Source of the DNA: Candidatus Omnitrophota bacterium
Lineage (GTDB): Bacteria; Omnitrophota; Gorgyraeia; 2-01-FULL-45-10
Length of the DNA stretch: 7,150 nucleotides
Direction: 5' to 3'
Assembly (NCBI GenBank): GCA_026387165.1
Contig: JAPLMG010000199.1
Location: 1-7,150 of the forward strand
The notes beneath the pieces were generated by a model. It did not search any database and was not told where the DNA came from. It saw nothing but the letters and a program-made list of their open reading frames with translations. This document shows, piece after piece, positions 1 through 5,251 of this stretch (positions within the stretch are counted from its first letter, which is position 1; each line of letters begins with the position of its first letter). A program made the position numbers and the translations under genes.

Positions 1-60
1 GTTTGGAGGCTGATCAGGTGTAACCCCTTTTCGCGGGGCGGTTACGACCCGGTACAATAA
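1..60 (+). CDS. yidD: YidD C-terminal fragment (membrane protein insertion efficiency factor), cut by window edge
   Basis: Only the last 19 codons and the TAA stop (58-60) are in the window. Read in frame from base 1 they give VWRLIRCNPFSRGGYDPVQ, which matches the conserved C-terminal signature of YidD (RC-NP-F-GG-YDPV). YidD is a small membrane-associated protein thought to assist YidC-dependent insertion, and its gene commonly sits between rnpA and yidC. The stop codon is 3 nt before the yidC start, so the two genes are almost certainly co-transcribed and probably translationally coupled. The fragment is too short for a general ORF search to report, but motif and position agree. Confidence 0.9.
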   Translation, partial: VWRLIRCNPFSRGGYDPVQ

Positions 61-63
61 TCT

Positions 64-1692
64 ATGGAAAAGAGACTAATAACGGCGGTTACGTTATCGA
101 TAATAGTGATAGTGATGTTCCAGTTCTTGTTCCCTGCTCCGAAAAAGGTACCGGTCGCAAACCCGGCGGAAAGGGTAATAACAAAAGAGATAGATGTAAG
201 ATCGTTCGTGCCGGCTCCGTCAGTGCCGACGGAGGGTGAGAAAGAATCGGTCGTCGCCACCGATAGAAGCATAGTTACGTTCAGCGATATAGGCGGCGCG
301 GTAAAGAAGATAGAGCTTAAGCAGCATAAGAAACATAATTCGTCCGAACCGCTGATATTGGTGGACGAAAAAGATCCGAGCCGGTATATCTTTTCAATAA
401 AAGATTCTTTTGGGGTTCTGCCATTAGATTCCTCAAAGTACTCTATCAGCACAAAGCCAGATCAACGCCTCGACAGGCTCAGTGTTGATCCTGAGCTTTT
501 GTCGAAGGATCAAGTGCTTTATACGTTAAACTTAGAAGACCTGCAGATAGTGAAACAATATACTTTACATAACTCTAATGATACCATAGACCTACAACTT
601 TTTATAAAGAACACATCCGCTCAGCCAAAAGACTTAGCTTATCAGATCATAAGTGGATCAGGTGTTGTTGAACCTAACATGGCTGATAAGAGGCTTATTG
701 AGGTTACCGCGAAAGTTGACGGCAAGACAGTGAACTTCAAACGTCCGAAAAATAATATAATCACAAATCCGGGGATAGTCAGCTGGGTAGCGCTAAAGAC
801 AAGATACTTCTCTCTCATAATGAAGCCATTCGGCCAGACCAAACAGCAGTTCCATAATTTTGCGGCCGGTGGAGATCTCGTGGCCGGCATAGAGATGGAG
901 CGCGTCACAATACCCGCCAACTCTTTCATAGAGCAGAAGTATTTATTGTATGCGGGGCCAAGCGTCGCGTCAGAGCTCAAGAAGATAGGTATGGAGTTTG
1001 AGGAGACGGTAAACTATGGATTCTTCGGATGGATAGCCAAGGCTCTGCTTTTTATGCTGGGCTTGTGCCATAGCGTAGTTAAAAGTTGGGGCCTGTCGGT
1101 GATTATTCTATCTGTGCTTTTGAACATTCTGCTCTTCCCTCTTACGCTCAAGAGTTTTCAGTCTATGCAGAAGATGCATGAACTGCACCCCCAGATGGAA
1201 AAGCTTAAAGTTCAATTTAAAGACAACCCGCAGAAGCTCAACAAAGAAGTTATGGAGCTTTATAAAAAGTATAATATCAATCCGCTGGGCGGATGTTTGC
1301 CGCTTTTGCTGCAGATGCCGATCTTCATCGCTTTGTATCAGGCGCTTACCAAATCTATAGATTTGAGAGGAGCAAGCTTTTTATGGATAAAAGACCTCTC
1401 AGCTCCCGACGCCGTAGCGATACCGGTCACTTTACCGTTGATCGGCGATCACATAAATATATTGCCGCTTGCGATGGTCGTTCTTATGATATTCCAGCAG
1501 AAAGTGTCGACCAAGGTCATGGGCAGCGCCGTTACTGAAGAACAAAAACAGCAGCAGAAGATGATGCTCATTATGATGCCGGTAATGTTCGGGTTCATAT
1601 TCTATAGTATGCCGTCCGGCATGGTCTTGTATTGGGTGGTGAATACGCTCTTGACGATAGTCGAACAGTCAGCGATACTAAAGAAAGCATGA
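64..1692 (+). CDS. yidC: Membrane protein insertase YidC (Oxa1 family)
   Basis: 542 aa, full length for a Gram-negative-type YidC. It inserts membrane proteins into the inner membrane, alone or with SecYEG. Residues 5-23 are a hydrophobic first membrane helix, followed by a large periplasmic domain (about 30-310). The conserved Oxa1/YidC core starts near 318: TM2 about 341-360 (WGLSVIILS...FPLT), a charged cytoplasmic hairpin about 365-400 (MQKMHELHPQMEKLK), the family signature NPLGGCLPLLLQMPIF at 406-421, TM4 about 465-479 and the last two helices about 498-537 (MPSGMVLYWVVN). The ATG follows the yidD stop by 3 nt and has no clear Shine-Dalgarno, which suggests coupling. Oddity: the groove arginine of TM2 (E. 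coli R366) aligns with Asn354. Bases 541-660 are AT-rich (about 33% GC by hand count), unlike 841-900 (53%). Confidence 0.97.
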   Translation: MEKRLITAVTLSIIVIVMFQFLFPAPKKVPVANPAERVITKEIDVRSFVPAPSVPTEGEKESVVATDRSIVTFSDIGGAVKKIELKQHKKHNSSEPLILVDEKDPSRYIFSIKDSFGVLPLDSSKYSISTKPDQRLDRLSVDPELLSKDQVLYTLNLEDLQIVKQYTLHNSNDTIDLQLFIKNTSAQPKDLAYQIISGSGVVEPNMADKRLIEVTAKVDGKTVNFKRPKNNIITNPGIVSWVALKTRYFSLIMKPFGQTKQQFHNFAAGGDLVAGIEMERVTIPANSFIEQKYLLYAGPSVASELKKIGMEFEETVNYGFFGWIAKALLFMLGLCHSVVKSWGLSVIILSVLLNILLFPLTLKSFQSMQKMHELHPQMEKLKVQFKDNPQKLNKEVMELYKKYNINPLGGCLPLLLQMPIFIALYQALTKSIDLRGASFLWIKDLSAPDAVAIPVTLPLIGDHINILPLAMVVLMIFQQKVSTKVMGSAVTEEQKQQQKMMLIMMPVMFGFIFYSMPSGMVLYWVVNTLLTIVEQSAILKKA

Positions 1693-1700
1693 TTAGCGAC

Positions 1701-1729
1701 TTGACAAAACACGTTTTGTCAGGTATATT
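1701..1729 (+). promoter_or_regulatory. Consensus sigma-70-type promoter for the LAGLIDADG-parA-parB operon
   Basis: TTGACA at 1701-1706 and TATATT at 1724-1729 are separated by exactly 17 bp. Transcription would start near 1736, about 50 nt before the likely start codon of the endonuclease-like gene. The promoter begins 9 nt after the yidC stop, so parAB need not rely on read-through from yidC. A palindrome covers the -35 box and the spacer (separate entry). Confidence 0.75.
1702..1721. promoter_or_regulatory. Perfect 9+9 bp palindrome overlapping the promoter (candidate operator)
   Basis: TGACAAAACACGTTTTGTCA: arms TGACAAAAC (1702-1710) and GTTTTGTCA (1713-1721) are exact reverse complements around a 2-bp AC centre. 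It overlaps the -35 hexamer and nearly the whole -35/-10 spacer, where a dimeric repressor would block RNA polymerase. It is not the canonical parS sequence (TGTTTCACGTGAAACA), and without a T-tract it is not an ordinary terminator. The binding protein is unknown. Confidence 0.6.
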
Positions 1730-1784
1730 CTAAGCAAATGATTTCATGTGGAAATGTGTCAGATAGAACACTTTCAAGGTTGTG

Positions 1785-2240
1785 ATGGCACCGCTAGAGC
1801 CATGGTATGTTACGGGTTTCTGCGATGGAGAAGCCGCTTTCACATATGGTAGATCTGGCGGCACATTCGCAGTAAGCTTTTCTGTCAAACAGAGAAGCGA
1901 CAATAAGCAAATAATAGAAGACGTTTGGGAGTTTTTTAATTATATAGGCAACGTCTACAATGTTAAAGGCCTTGCCCCTACTAAAAATAGCGGCACTACA
2001 AAACCAAGCGTGATGTATAAAATTAACGCCGTTAATGAGTTACTAATTATTGTAGATCATTTTGACAGATACCCTCTGCAAAGCAAAAAAAAGCATGAAG
2101 CATATACGGTTTGGCGGGAAATGGTTATGCATAAATCAGCTAACTATCGTAAGATAGATTATGATACACTAAGAGCTTTAGCGGAGAAATTGTCTTCACT
2201 AAATTCTCAAAGTCGAGCTTTTATCATACACAGTAAATAA
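1785..2240 (+). CDS. Small stand-alone LAGLIDADG endonuclease-like protein
   Basis: 151 aa from ATG 1785. An AAGGT Shine-Dalgarno at 1776-1780 is well spaced for this ATG and too close for the in-frame GTG at 1782. Residues 7-19 (WYVTGFCDGEAAF) match the single LAGLIDADG helix of intron-type homing endonucleases (usual form W-GF-DGEGSF); the catalytic-type acid is kept as Glu16, but the following Gly is Ala. Residues about 97-115 (HFDRYPLQSKKKHEAYTVW) match the family's YPLQTKK block with its conserved lysines. A single-motif protein would act as a homodimer on a near-palindromic site. No intron or intein surrounds it: it follows its own promoter and ends 1 nt before parA. GC is about 36% over 1921-2100, below most neighbouring sequence, consistent with transfer. 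Nuclease activity is inferred; a DNA-binding regulator role is possible. Confidence 0.85.
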   Translation: MAPLEPWYVTGFCDGEAAFTYGRSGGTFAVSFSVKQRSDNKQIIEDVWEFFNYIGNVYNVKGLAPTKNSGTTKPSVMYKINAVNELLIIVDHFDRYPLQSKKKHEAYTVWREMVMHKSANYRKIDYDTLRALAEKLSSLNSQSRAFIIHSK

Positions 2241-2241
2241 T

Positions 2242-3165
2242 ATGGCAAAAGTAATAGCGCTCTGTAATCAAAAAGGCGGTGTTGGCAAGACGACGACCGC
2301 AATAAACCTCGCCACTTATCTTGCTCTATCCGGTAAAAGAATCCTTCTAATCGATATTGACCCTCAAGGTAATGCCACCAGCGGGCTCGGGGTCAATAAA
2401 CACGACATCAAGCACAGCATATATCACGTCTTGATCGATGACGCGGATCCAAGATCCATCATGATCGGCACACAGATCAGTAACTTATCACTCTTCCCGT
2501 CTAATCTGAATCTCACCGGCGCTGAAGTAGAGCTCGTCAGCGTATTAGGCCGCGAGCATAAGCTCAAAAAAGCCCTGACAGGCCTTTTAAACGATTTCGA
2601 TTTCATATTGATAGACTGTCCTCCGTCGCTGGGCCTGCTGACAATAAATGCCCTTTCCGCCGCAAATTCAGTACTTATTCCAATACAATGCGAGTACTAT
2701 GCCCTGGAAGGGTTAGGCCAGTTGGTAAATACCGTGAACCTCGTTAAAGAGAACATCAACCCTGCTCTTGAAATAGAGGGTGTCCTGCTTACGATGGCGG
2801 ATTATAGGACAAAGCTTACTACTGAAGTTATAAATGAGGTAAAAAAGTTTTTTTCAGGCAAGGTATACGATACTGTGATCCCCAGAAATATCCGGCTTGC
2901 CGAAGCTCCCGGCTTCGGAAAACCGATTGCGCTATACGATAAGGCCTCCATAGCCGCCAGAAAATATGAAGACTTTACAAATGAATTGTTGGGCGTAAAG
3001 AAAGAAAGCATTGCAGATTCGTCATTGCGGGTGGCCGAAGAAGTCGAAGCCGCGAGCGAAGCGACGCGGGAAGCAATCTCAAATGCTGAAAACGAGATTG
3101 CGGAACCTGTTGCGGGTCCGCCAAAGGCGGACGAAACAATCGGCCTAAGGGCCTCCTCACAATGA
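2242..3165 (+). CDS. parA: Chromosome-partitioning ATPase ParA (Soj)
   Basis: 307 aa. ATP-dependent DNA-binding switch that moves ParB-parS complexes and the replication origin. Residues 11-18 (KGGVGKTT) are the deviant Walker A with signature Lys11 and Lys16, DIDPQGNATSG at 38-48 is the A' region, and FILIDCPPSLG at 121-131 is Walker B. PRNIRLAEAPGFGKP (214-228) is typical of chromosomal Soj. There is no N-terminal helix-turn-helix, so this is the short chromosomal type. The core ends near residue 257, the usual family length (about 250-260). Residues about 260-307 are an Ala/Glu-rich tail encoded by a palindromic repeat that also supplies the stop codon. The ATG has no Shine-Dalgarno and lies 1 nt after the upstream stop (TAATATG), so translation probably depends on the endonuclease-like gene. 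Confidence 0.95.
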   Translation: MAKVIALCNQKGGVGKTTTAINLATYLALSGKRILLIDIDPQGNATSGLGVNKHDIKHSIYHVLIDDADPRSIMIGTQISNLSLFPSNLNLTGAEVELVSVLGREHKLKKALTGLLNDFDFILIDCPPSLGLLTINALSAANSVLIPIQCEYYALEGLGQLVNTVNLVKENINPALEIEGVLLTMADYRTKLTTEVINEVKKFFSGKVYDTVIPRNIRLAEAPGFGKPIALYDKASIAARKYEDFTNELLGVKKESIADSSLRVAEEVEAASEATREAISNAENEIAEPVAGPPKADETIGLRASSQ

Positions 3166-3166
3166 C
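3020..3166. repeat. Palindromic dispersed repeat (CGTCATTGCGAG type) inside the 3' end of parA
   Basis: The ends are partly inverted: CGTCATTGCG at 3020-3029 against CCTCCTCACAATGAC at 3152-3166. Inside, GCAATCTC (3073-3080) and GAGATTGC (3094-3101) form a perfect 8-bp stem. The blocks CGTCATTGCG, GAAGCAATCTC, GAGATTGCGGA(A/G)CCTGTT and GCCTCCTC(A/G)CA(A/G)TGAC recur in the same order in the intergenic element at 4233-4494, so the two are copies of one family. From memory this family is common in many bacterial genomes and gives spurious HCEERSDEAI-like peptides. Here it is read in frame as the ParA tail, and its right end carries the TGA stop (3163-3165). Confidence 0.8.
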
Positions 3167-3172
3167 ACAAAC

Positions 3173-3178
3173 AGGAGA
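3173..3178 (+). promoter_or_regulatory. Shine-Dalgarno of parB
   Basis: AGGAGA lies 9 nt before the parB ATG (3188) and just outside the repeat that ends parA. It is one of the few strong ribosome-binding sites in this operon, so parB can be translated independently of parA. Confidence 0.8.
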
Positions 3179-3187
3179 AATTAAATT

Positions 3188-4048
3188 ATGGAAAAGCGAG
3201 CTTTAGGCAGAGGTTTGAGCGCGTTGATACCGCAGCGGGAGGTGGTGTTTGTTAAAAATTCAGCAGAGGCTATCGTGCACATTCCGCTGTCTGATGTTAA
3301 AGCAAACAAATACCAGCCGAGGGTGGAATTCAACAAAGAAAAACTCAACGACCTGGTCAATTCCATAAAAGAGAAGGGCATCATACAGCCTGTGCTTGTG
3401 CGAAAGACCATCGACGGTTATGAGTTGATCGCCGGTGAGCGCCGTCTTCGCGCGGCCGCAATGCTCAAGCTCGAGAATGTTCCGGCTATAATCAAAGACG
3501 TTGGCGATGTCGATATGCTGGAGATCGCGCTAATAGAGAACATACAGCGCGAAGAGCTGAACCCGATAGACGAAGCCAGGGCTTTCGAGCGCTTAACGAC
3601 AGAGTTTAATTTCACACAGGATAAGATAGCCGAGACGCTGGGCAAGGATAAGTCGACGATATCTAACGCGATCAGGCTATTGGGGCTGCCGCGGAAAGTA
3701 CAGGATCACGTTTCGAAAGGCGCCATTACAGCGGGGCACGCAAGAGCGCTTCTGGGGCTTCCGACGGAAAATGAGCAATACAGGGTCTGCAACGTCGTCA
3801 TAAGCAAGGGCCTATCGGTGCGCGAGACCGAAAAGCTCGTTGAGCGCAGGCGCGCCGAGGCGGGAACGGAAAAAAAGCCCGTTAAGCGCGATCATGGCAT
3901 TGACAGCATAGCAACCGAGATGCAGCAAGCTCTGGGTACGCGTGTGAAGATATTCCACGGCAAGAAGCGCGGCACCATCCAGATAGAGTACTACTCGGTA
4001 GAAGACCTAAACCGCATCCTGGAAATAATCACGGCAAAAAAGGCATAA
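3188..4048 (+). CDS. parB: Chromosome-partitioning protein ParB (Spo0J), CTPase and DNA-binding
   Basis: 286 aa, normal for chromosomal ParB. It binds parS near the origin, spreads as a CTP-dependent clamp and stimulates ParA. The N-terminus RALGRGLSALIP (4-15) is the ParA-interacting segment. Residues about 30-125 are the ParB/sulfiredoxin-type nucleotide domain with GERRLRAA (83-90) and IENIQREELNPIDEA (116-130). The helix-turn-helix is about 142-167 (FTQDKIAETLGKDKSTISN, then AIRLLGLP). GHARALLGL (183-191) belongs to the second DNA-binding helix bundle. A lysine-rich linker near 228-236 leads to the C-terminal dimerisation domain (about 240-286). It starts 22 nt after parA with a good Shine-Dalgarno. 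I found no parS with a CACGTG core in the window by eye. Confidence 0.96.
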   Translation: MEKRALGRGLSALIPQREVVFVKNSAEAIVHIPLSDVKANKYQPRVEFNKEKLNDLVNSIKEKGIIQPVLVRKTIDGYELIAGERRLRAAAMLKLENVPAIIKDVGDVDMLEIALIENIQREELNPIDEARAFERLTTEFNFTQDKIAETLGKDKSTISNAIRLLGLPRKVQDHVSKGAITAGHARALLGLPTENEQYRVCNVVISKGLSVRETEKLVERRRAEAGTEKKPVKRDHGIDSIATEMQQALGTRVKIFHGKKRGTIQIEYYSVEDLNRILEIITAKKA

Positions 4049-4079
4049 CCCACCACTGATGTCCAAATTAGCACAATTT

Positions 4080-4223
4080 CCCCCTCACCTTAATCCTCTC
4101 CCCCTGAAGGGGGAGAGGAAATATAAGGGCTAAAACCCTCTCTCCTAAAAGGGAAAGGACAAATGTGAGAGGCGATTTCCGCGATCCCCTCTCCCCTTTA
4201 GGGGAGAGGGCAAGGGTGAGGGG
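4080..4223. repeat. CCCTCACC/CTCTCCCC palindromic repeat element between parB and sor
   Basis: The 23-bp ends are inverted: 4081-4103 (CCCCTCACCTTAATCCTCTC plus CCC) against the reverse complement of 4201-4223, 19 of 23 matching. Each end also carries its own hairpin: 4095-4104/4109-4118 (10 bp, TGAA loop) and 4187-4196/4201-4210 (10 bp, TTTA loop). A degenerate third copy lies near 4136-4160. No T-tract follows either hairpin, so this looks like a dispersed repeat and not a standard terminator, though it may still act on parB mRNA 3' ends. From memory this family is common in environmental bacterial genomes. Confidence 0.8.
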
Positions 4224-4232
4224 TCGCAATGA

Positions 4233-4494
4233 GGCTGTGTCATAATGGGTAAATTCCGTCATTGCGAGGCCTGACCGCGACCGCGAGCAAAGCGAAGCGG
4301 GAAGCGGGAAGCGGGAAGGCCGAAGCAATCTCCGACGGAGAGATTGCGGAGCCTGTTCCGAGCCTGTCATTGAGCCCGCAAGGCTATAGCCAGAAGTAGG
4401 CACTAAATTTTCGTAGAAAATTTAGTAGATTGCTTCGTCGGCTGCCTTCGGCAGCCTCCTCGCAGTGACGAAAAACACGAATTGTGACACAGTC
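4233..4494. mobile_element. MITE-like 262-bp element with 37-bp terminal inverted repeats
   Basis: Bases 4233-4269 and the reverse complement of 4458-4494 align without gaps at 28 of 37 positions, both with CTGTGTCA near the outer end and TGCGAGG at the inner end. A TGA triplet flanks both sides (4230-4232 and 4495-4497), possibly a target duplication. Inside are GCAATCTC...GAGATTGC (about 4325-4347), the 10-bp palindrome GGCTATAGCC (4382-4391), an 11-bp AT-rich hairpin (4402-4412/4416-4426, loop GTA) and the right half AGATTGCTTCGTCGGC. No coding sequence is present, so movement would need a transposase in trans. The element ends 33 nt before the chosen sor start. Confidence 0.65.
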
Positions 4495-4515
4495 TGAATG
4501 ACGGAATACAAAATT

Positions 4516-4524
4516 GAGGTGATC
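4516..4524 (+). promoter_or_regulatory. Strong Shine-Dalgarno that fixes the sor start
   Basis: GAGGTGATC is a nine-base match to the 16S anti-Shine-Dalgarno complement. The GAGGT core is 7 nt before ATG 4528. The upstream in-frame ATG at 4498 has no such site and lies against the repeat element, so 4528 is preferred. Confidence 0.8.
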
Positions 4525-4527
4525 GAT

Positions 4528-4923
4528 ATGACAGAATTAAAGGATCTGCTCCAGTCCGCTGACTGGAAGAAGGAGAAGCATGTGCCCGTGATCGATTCGC
4601 CCGATAAGGTTAAAAAAGGCGATCTTGTAAAGGCAATATTCACAGTAGGTAAAGAGGTAGCGCACCCCAACACAACGGAGCATCATATCAGATGGATATC
4701 CGTATTCTTTTTGCCGGACGGAGAAAAGTTCCCTCTCCAGATAGCGAGGTTTGAATTTGACGCCCACGGCGAGTCGGCCGGAGGGCCGAATATGAGCACC
4801 GTCTACACTCATCCGGAAGCGACCTCGAGTTTTAAGACCGATAAGCCGGGTACCATCCTCGCGTCCAGTTACTGCAATATACACGGGCTGTGGCAGAGCT
4901 CAAAAAGACTGGAGATAGCATGA
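4528..4923 (+). CDS. sor: Superoxide reductase, one-iron neelaredoxin type
   Basis: 131 aa from ATG 4528 (141 aa if the weaker ATG 4498 is used). It reduces superoxide to hydrogen peroxide without making oxygen, taking electrons usually from rubredoxin, in the cytoplasm of anaerobes. All ligands of the Fe(His)4Cys centre are visible: EKH at 16-18, HPNTTEHH at 46-53 (His46 and His52) and SYCNIHGLW at 114-122 (Cys116 and His119). The Glu16-Lys17 pair before the first His is the usual catalytic pair. There is no N-terminal desulforedoxin domain with its four cysteines, so this is the one-iron class. The N-terminus TELKDLLQSADWKKEKHVPV lines up with archaeal superoxide reductases when 4528 is the start. 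No rubredoxin gene is in the window, so the electron donor is unknown. Confidence 0.95.
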   Translation: MTELKDLLQSADWKKEKHVPVIDSPDKVKKGDLVKAIFTVGKEVAHPNTTEHHIRWISVFFLPDGEKFPLQIARFEFDAHGESAGGPNMSTVYTHPEATSSFKTDKPGTILASSYCNIHGLWQSSKRLEIA

Positions 4924-5016
4924 ATCCCGCACCTTCTAGAAATTCAATATATCACGTATGTCTTCTAAAAAGAATGAATAGTTTAAAATCGATTGAACAG
5001 AAAGAAGGTGCGGGAT
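4924..5016 (+). promoter_or_regulatory. Perfect 14-bp inverted repeat enclosing the grx ribosome-binding site and start
   Basis: ATCCCGCACCTTCT (4924-4937) and AGAAGGTGCGGGAT (5003-5016) are exact reverse complements. The left arm starts 1 nt after the sor TGA. The right arm holds the grx Shine-Dalgarno (AAGGTG, 5005-5010) and the first two bases of its ATG (5015-5017). Within the 65-nt interval TTCAAT (4943-4948) can pair with ATTGAA (4992-4997), giving a second 6-bp stem across a symmetrical 5+5 nt internal loop. In a sor-grx transcript this would hide the grx start unless ribosomes ending at sor open the left arm. Confidence 0.75.
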
Positions 5017-5018
5017 GA
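4974..5018 (+). CDS. Possible 14-codon leader ORF overlapping the grx start
   Basis: ATG 4974 opens an ORF reading MNSLKSIEQKEGAG and ending in TGA 5016-5018, which overlaps the grx start as ATGA. The geometry is typical of translational coupling and the ORF crosses the right arm of the hairpin. It has only a weak purine run (AAAAAGA) upstream and may be chance. A 7-codon ORF (4958-4981) overlaps it. Confidence 0.2.
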   Translation: MNSLKSIEQKEGAG

Positions 5019-5251
5019 GCAAGAAGGTGAAGGTATATTCCACCCCTACGTGCCCTTTCTGCATAAGAGCGAAGCAGTTCTTGAAAGAGAACGCGGTTAG
5101 CTTTGAAGATATCGACGTCTCCATGAACCATGAGGCTGCCCAGAAGATGATAAAGAGCTCCGGGCAGATGGGCGTGCCGGTAATCGATATCGAAGGCGAG
5201 CTGATCGTCGGCTTTGACAAAGATAAGATAAAGAAAGCGTTGGGTTTATAG
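5015..5251 (+). CDS. Glutaredoxin-like thiol oxidoreductase (YruB/NrdH-like)
   Basis: 78 aa, a minimal thioredoxin fold. The dithiol site is CPFC at residues 13-16 after the strand VKVYSTPT; the cis-proline loop is GVPVID (53-58, Pro55); the C-terminal block is GELIVGFD (61-68). QMGVPVIDI followed by IVGFD is typical of the YruB-type glutaredoxin-like family, which acts as a small disulfide reductase often reduced by a thioredoxin reductase and not by glutathione. The gene lies between superoxide reductase and a thioredoxin-reductase-like gene, so its likely reductant is that downstream flavoprotein (inference). Its AAGGTG Shine-Dalgarno is inside the right arm of the 14-bp inverted repeat. 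The start is firm because residue 3 onward is the first beta strand. Confidence 0.92.
   Translation: MSKKVKVYSTPTCPFCIRAKQFLKENAVSFEDIDVSMNHEAAQKMIKSSGQMGVPVIDIEGELIVGFDKDKIKKALGL

Noticed and set aside
42..452. 136-codon minus-strand ORF opposite yidC
   Set aside because: Overlaps well-supported yidC codons, has no recognisable domain, and is low-complexity Ser/Thr/Ile typical of antisense frames.
1702..1721. The palindrome as a yidC terminator or as parS
   Set aside because: A 2-nt loop with no T-tract does not suit a terminator, and it lacks the parS core TTTCACGTGAAA. No CACGTG core was found anywhere in the window by eye.
1693..2241. Group I intron around the LAGLIDADG gene
   Set aside because: Only 92 nt lie between yidC and the ORF and 1 nt follows it before intact parA; there is no room for an intron core and no split exon.
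2899..2919. Hairpin CCGAAGC/GCTTCGG in parA
   Set aside because: It falls on the strongly conserved LAEAPGFGKP codons, so coding constraint explains it.
2802..3170. 122-codon minus-strand ORF opposite the parA 3' end
   Set aside because: Antisense shadow of parA plus the repeat (CHCEEALRP...RNDE is a typical spurious repeat peptide).
4068..4403. 111-codon minus-strand ORF between parB and sor
   Set aside because: It runs through the two palindromic repeats; its peptide (LTLALSPKGERG and similar) is the usual spurious translation of such repeats, with no domain.
4482..4512. sor promoter (TTGTGA with AATACA/TACAAA)
   Set aside because: Both boxes are weak, and the start site would fall on the Shine-Dalgarno.
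4498..4527. Earlier ATG for superoxide reductase at 4498
   Set aside because: No Shine-Dalgarno, it abuts the repeat element, and ATG 4528 has a near-perfect GAGGTGATC and matches family N-termini.
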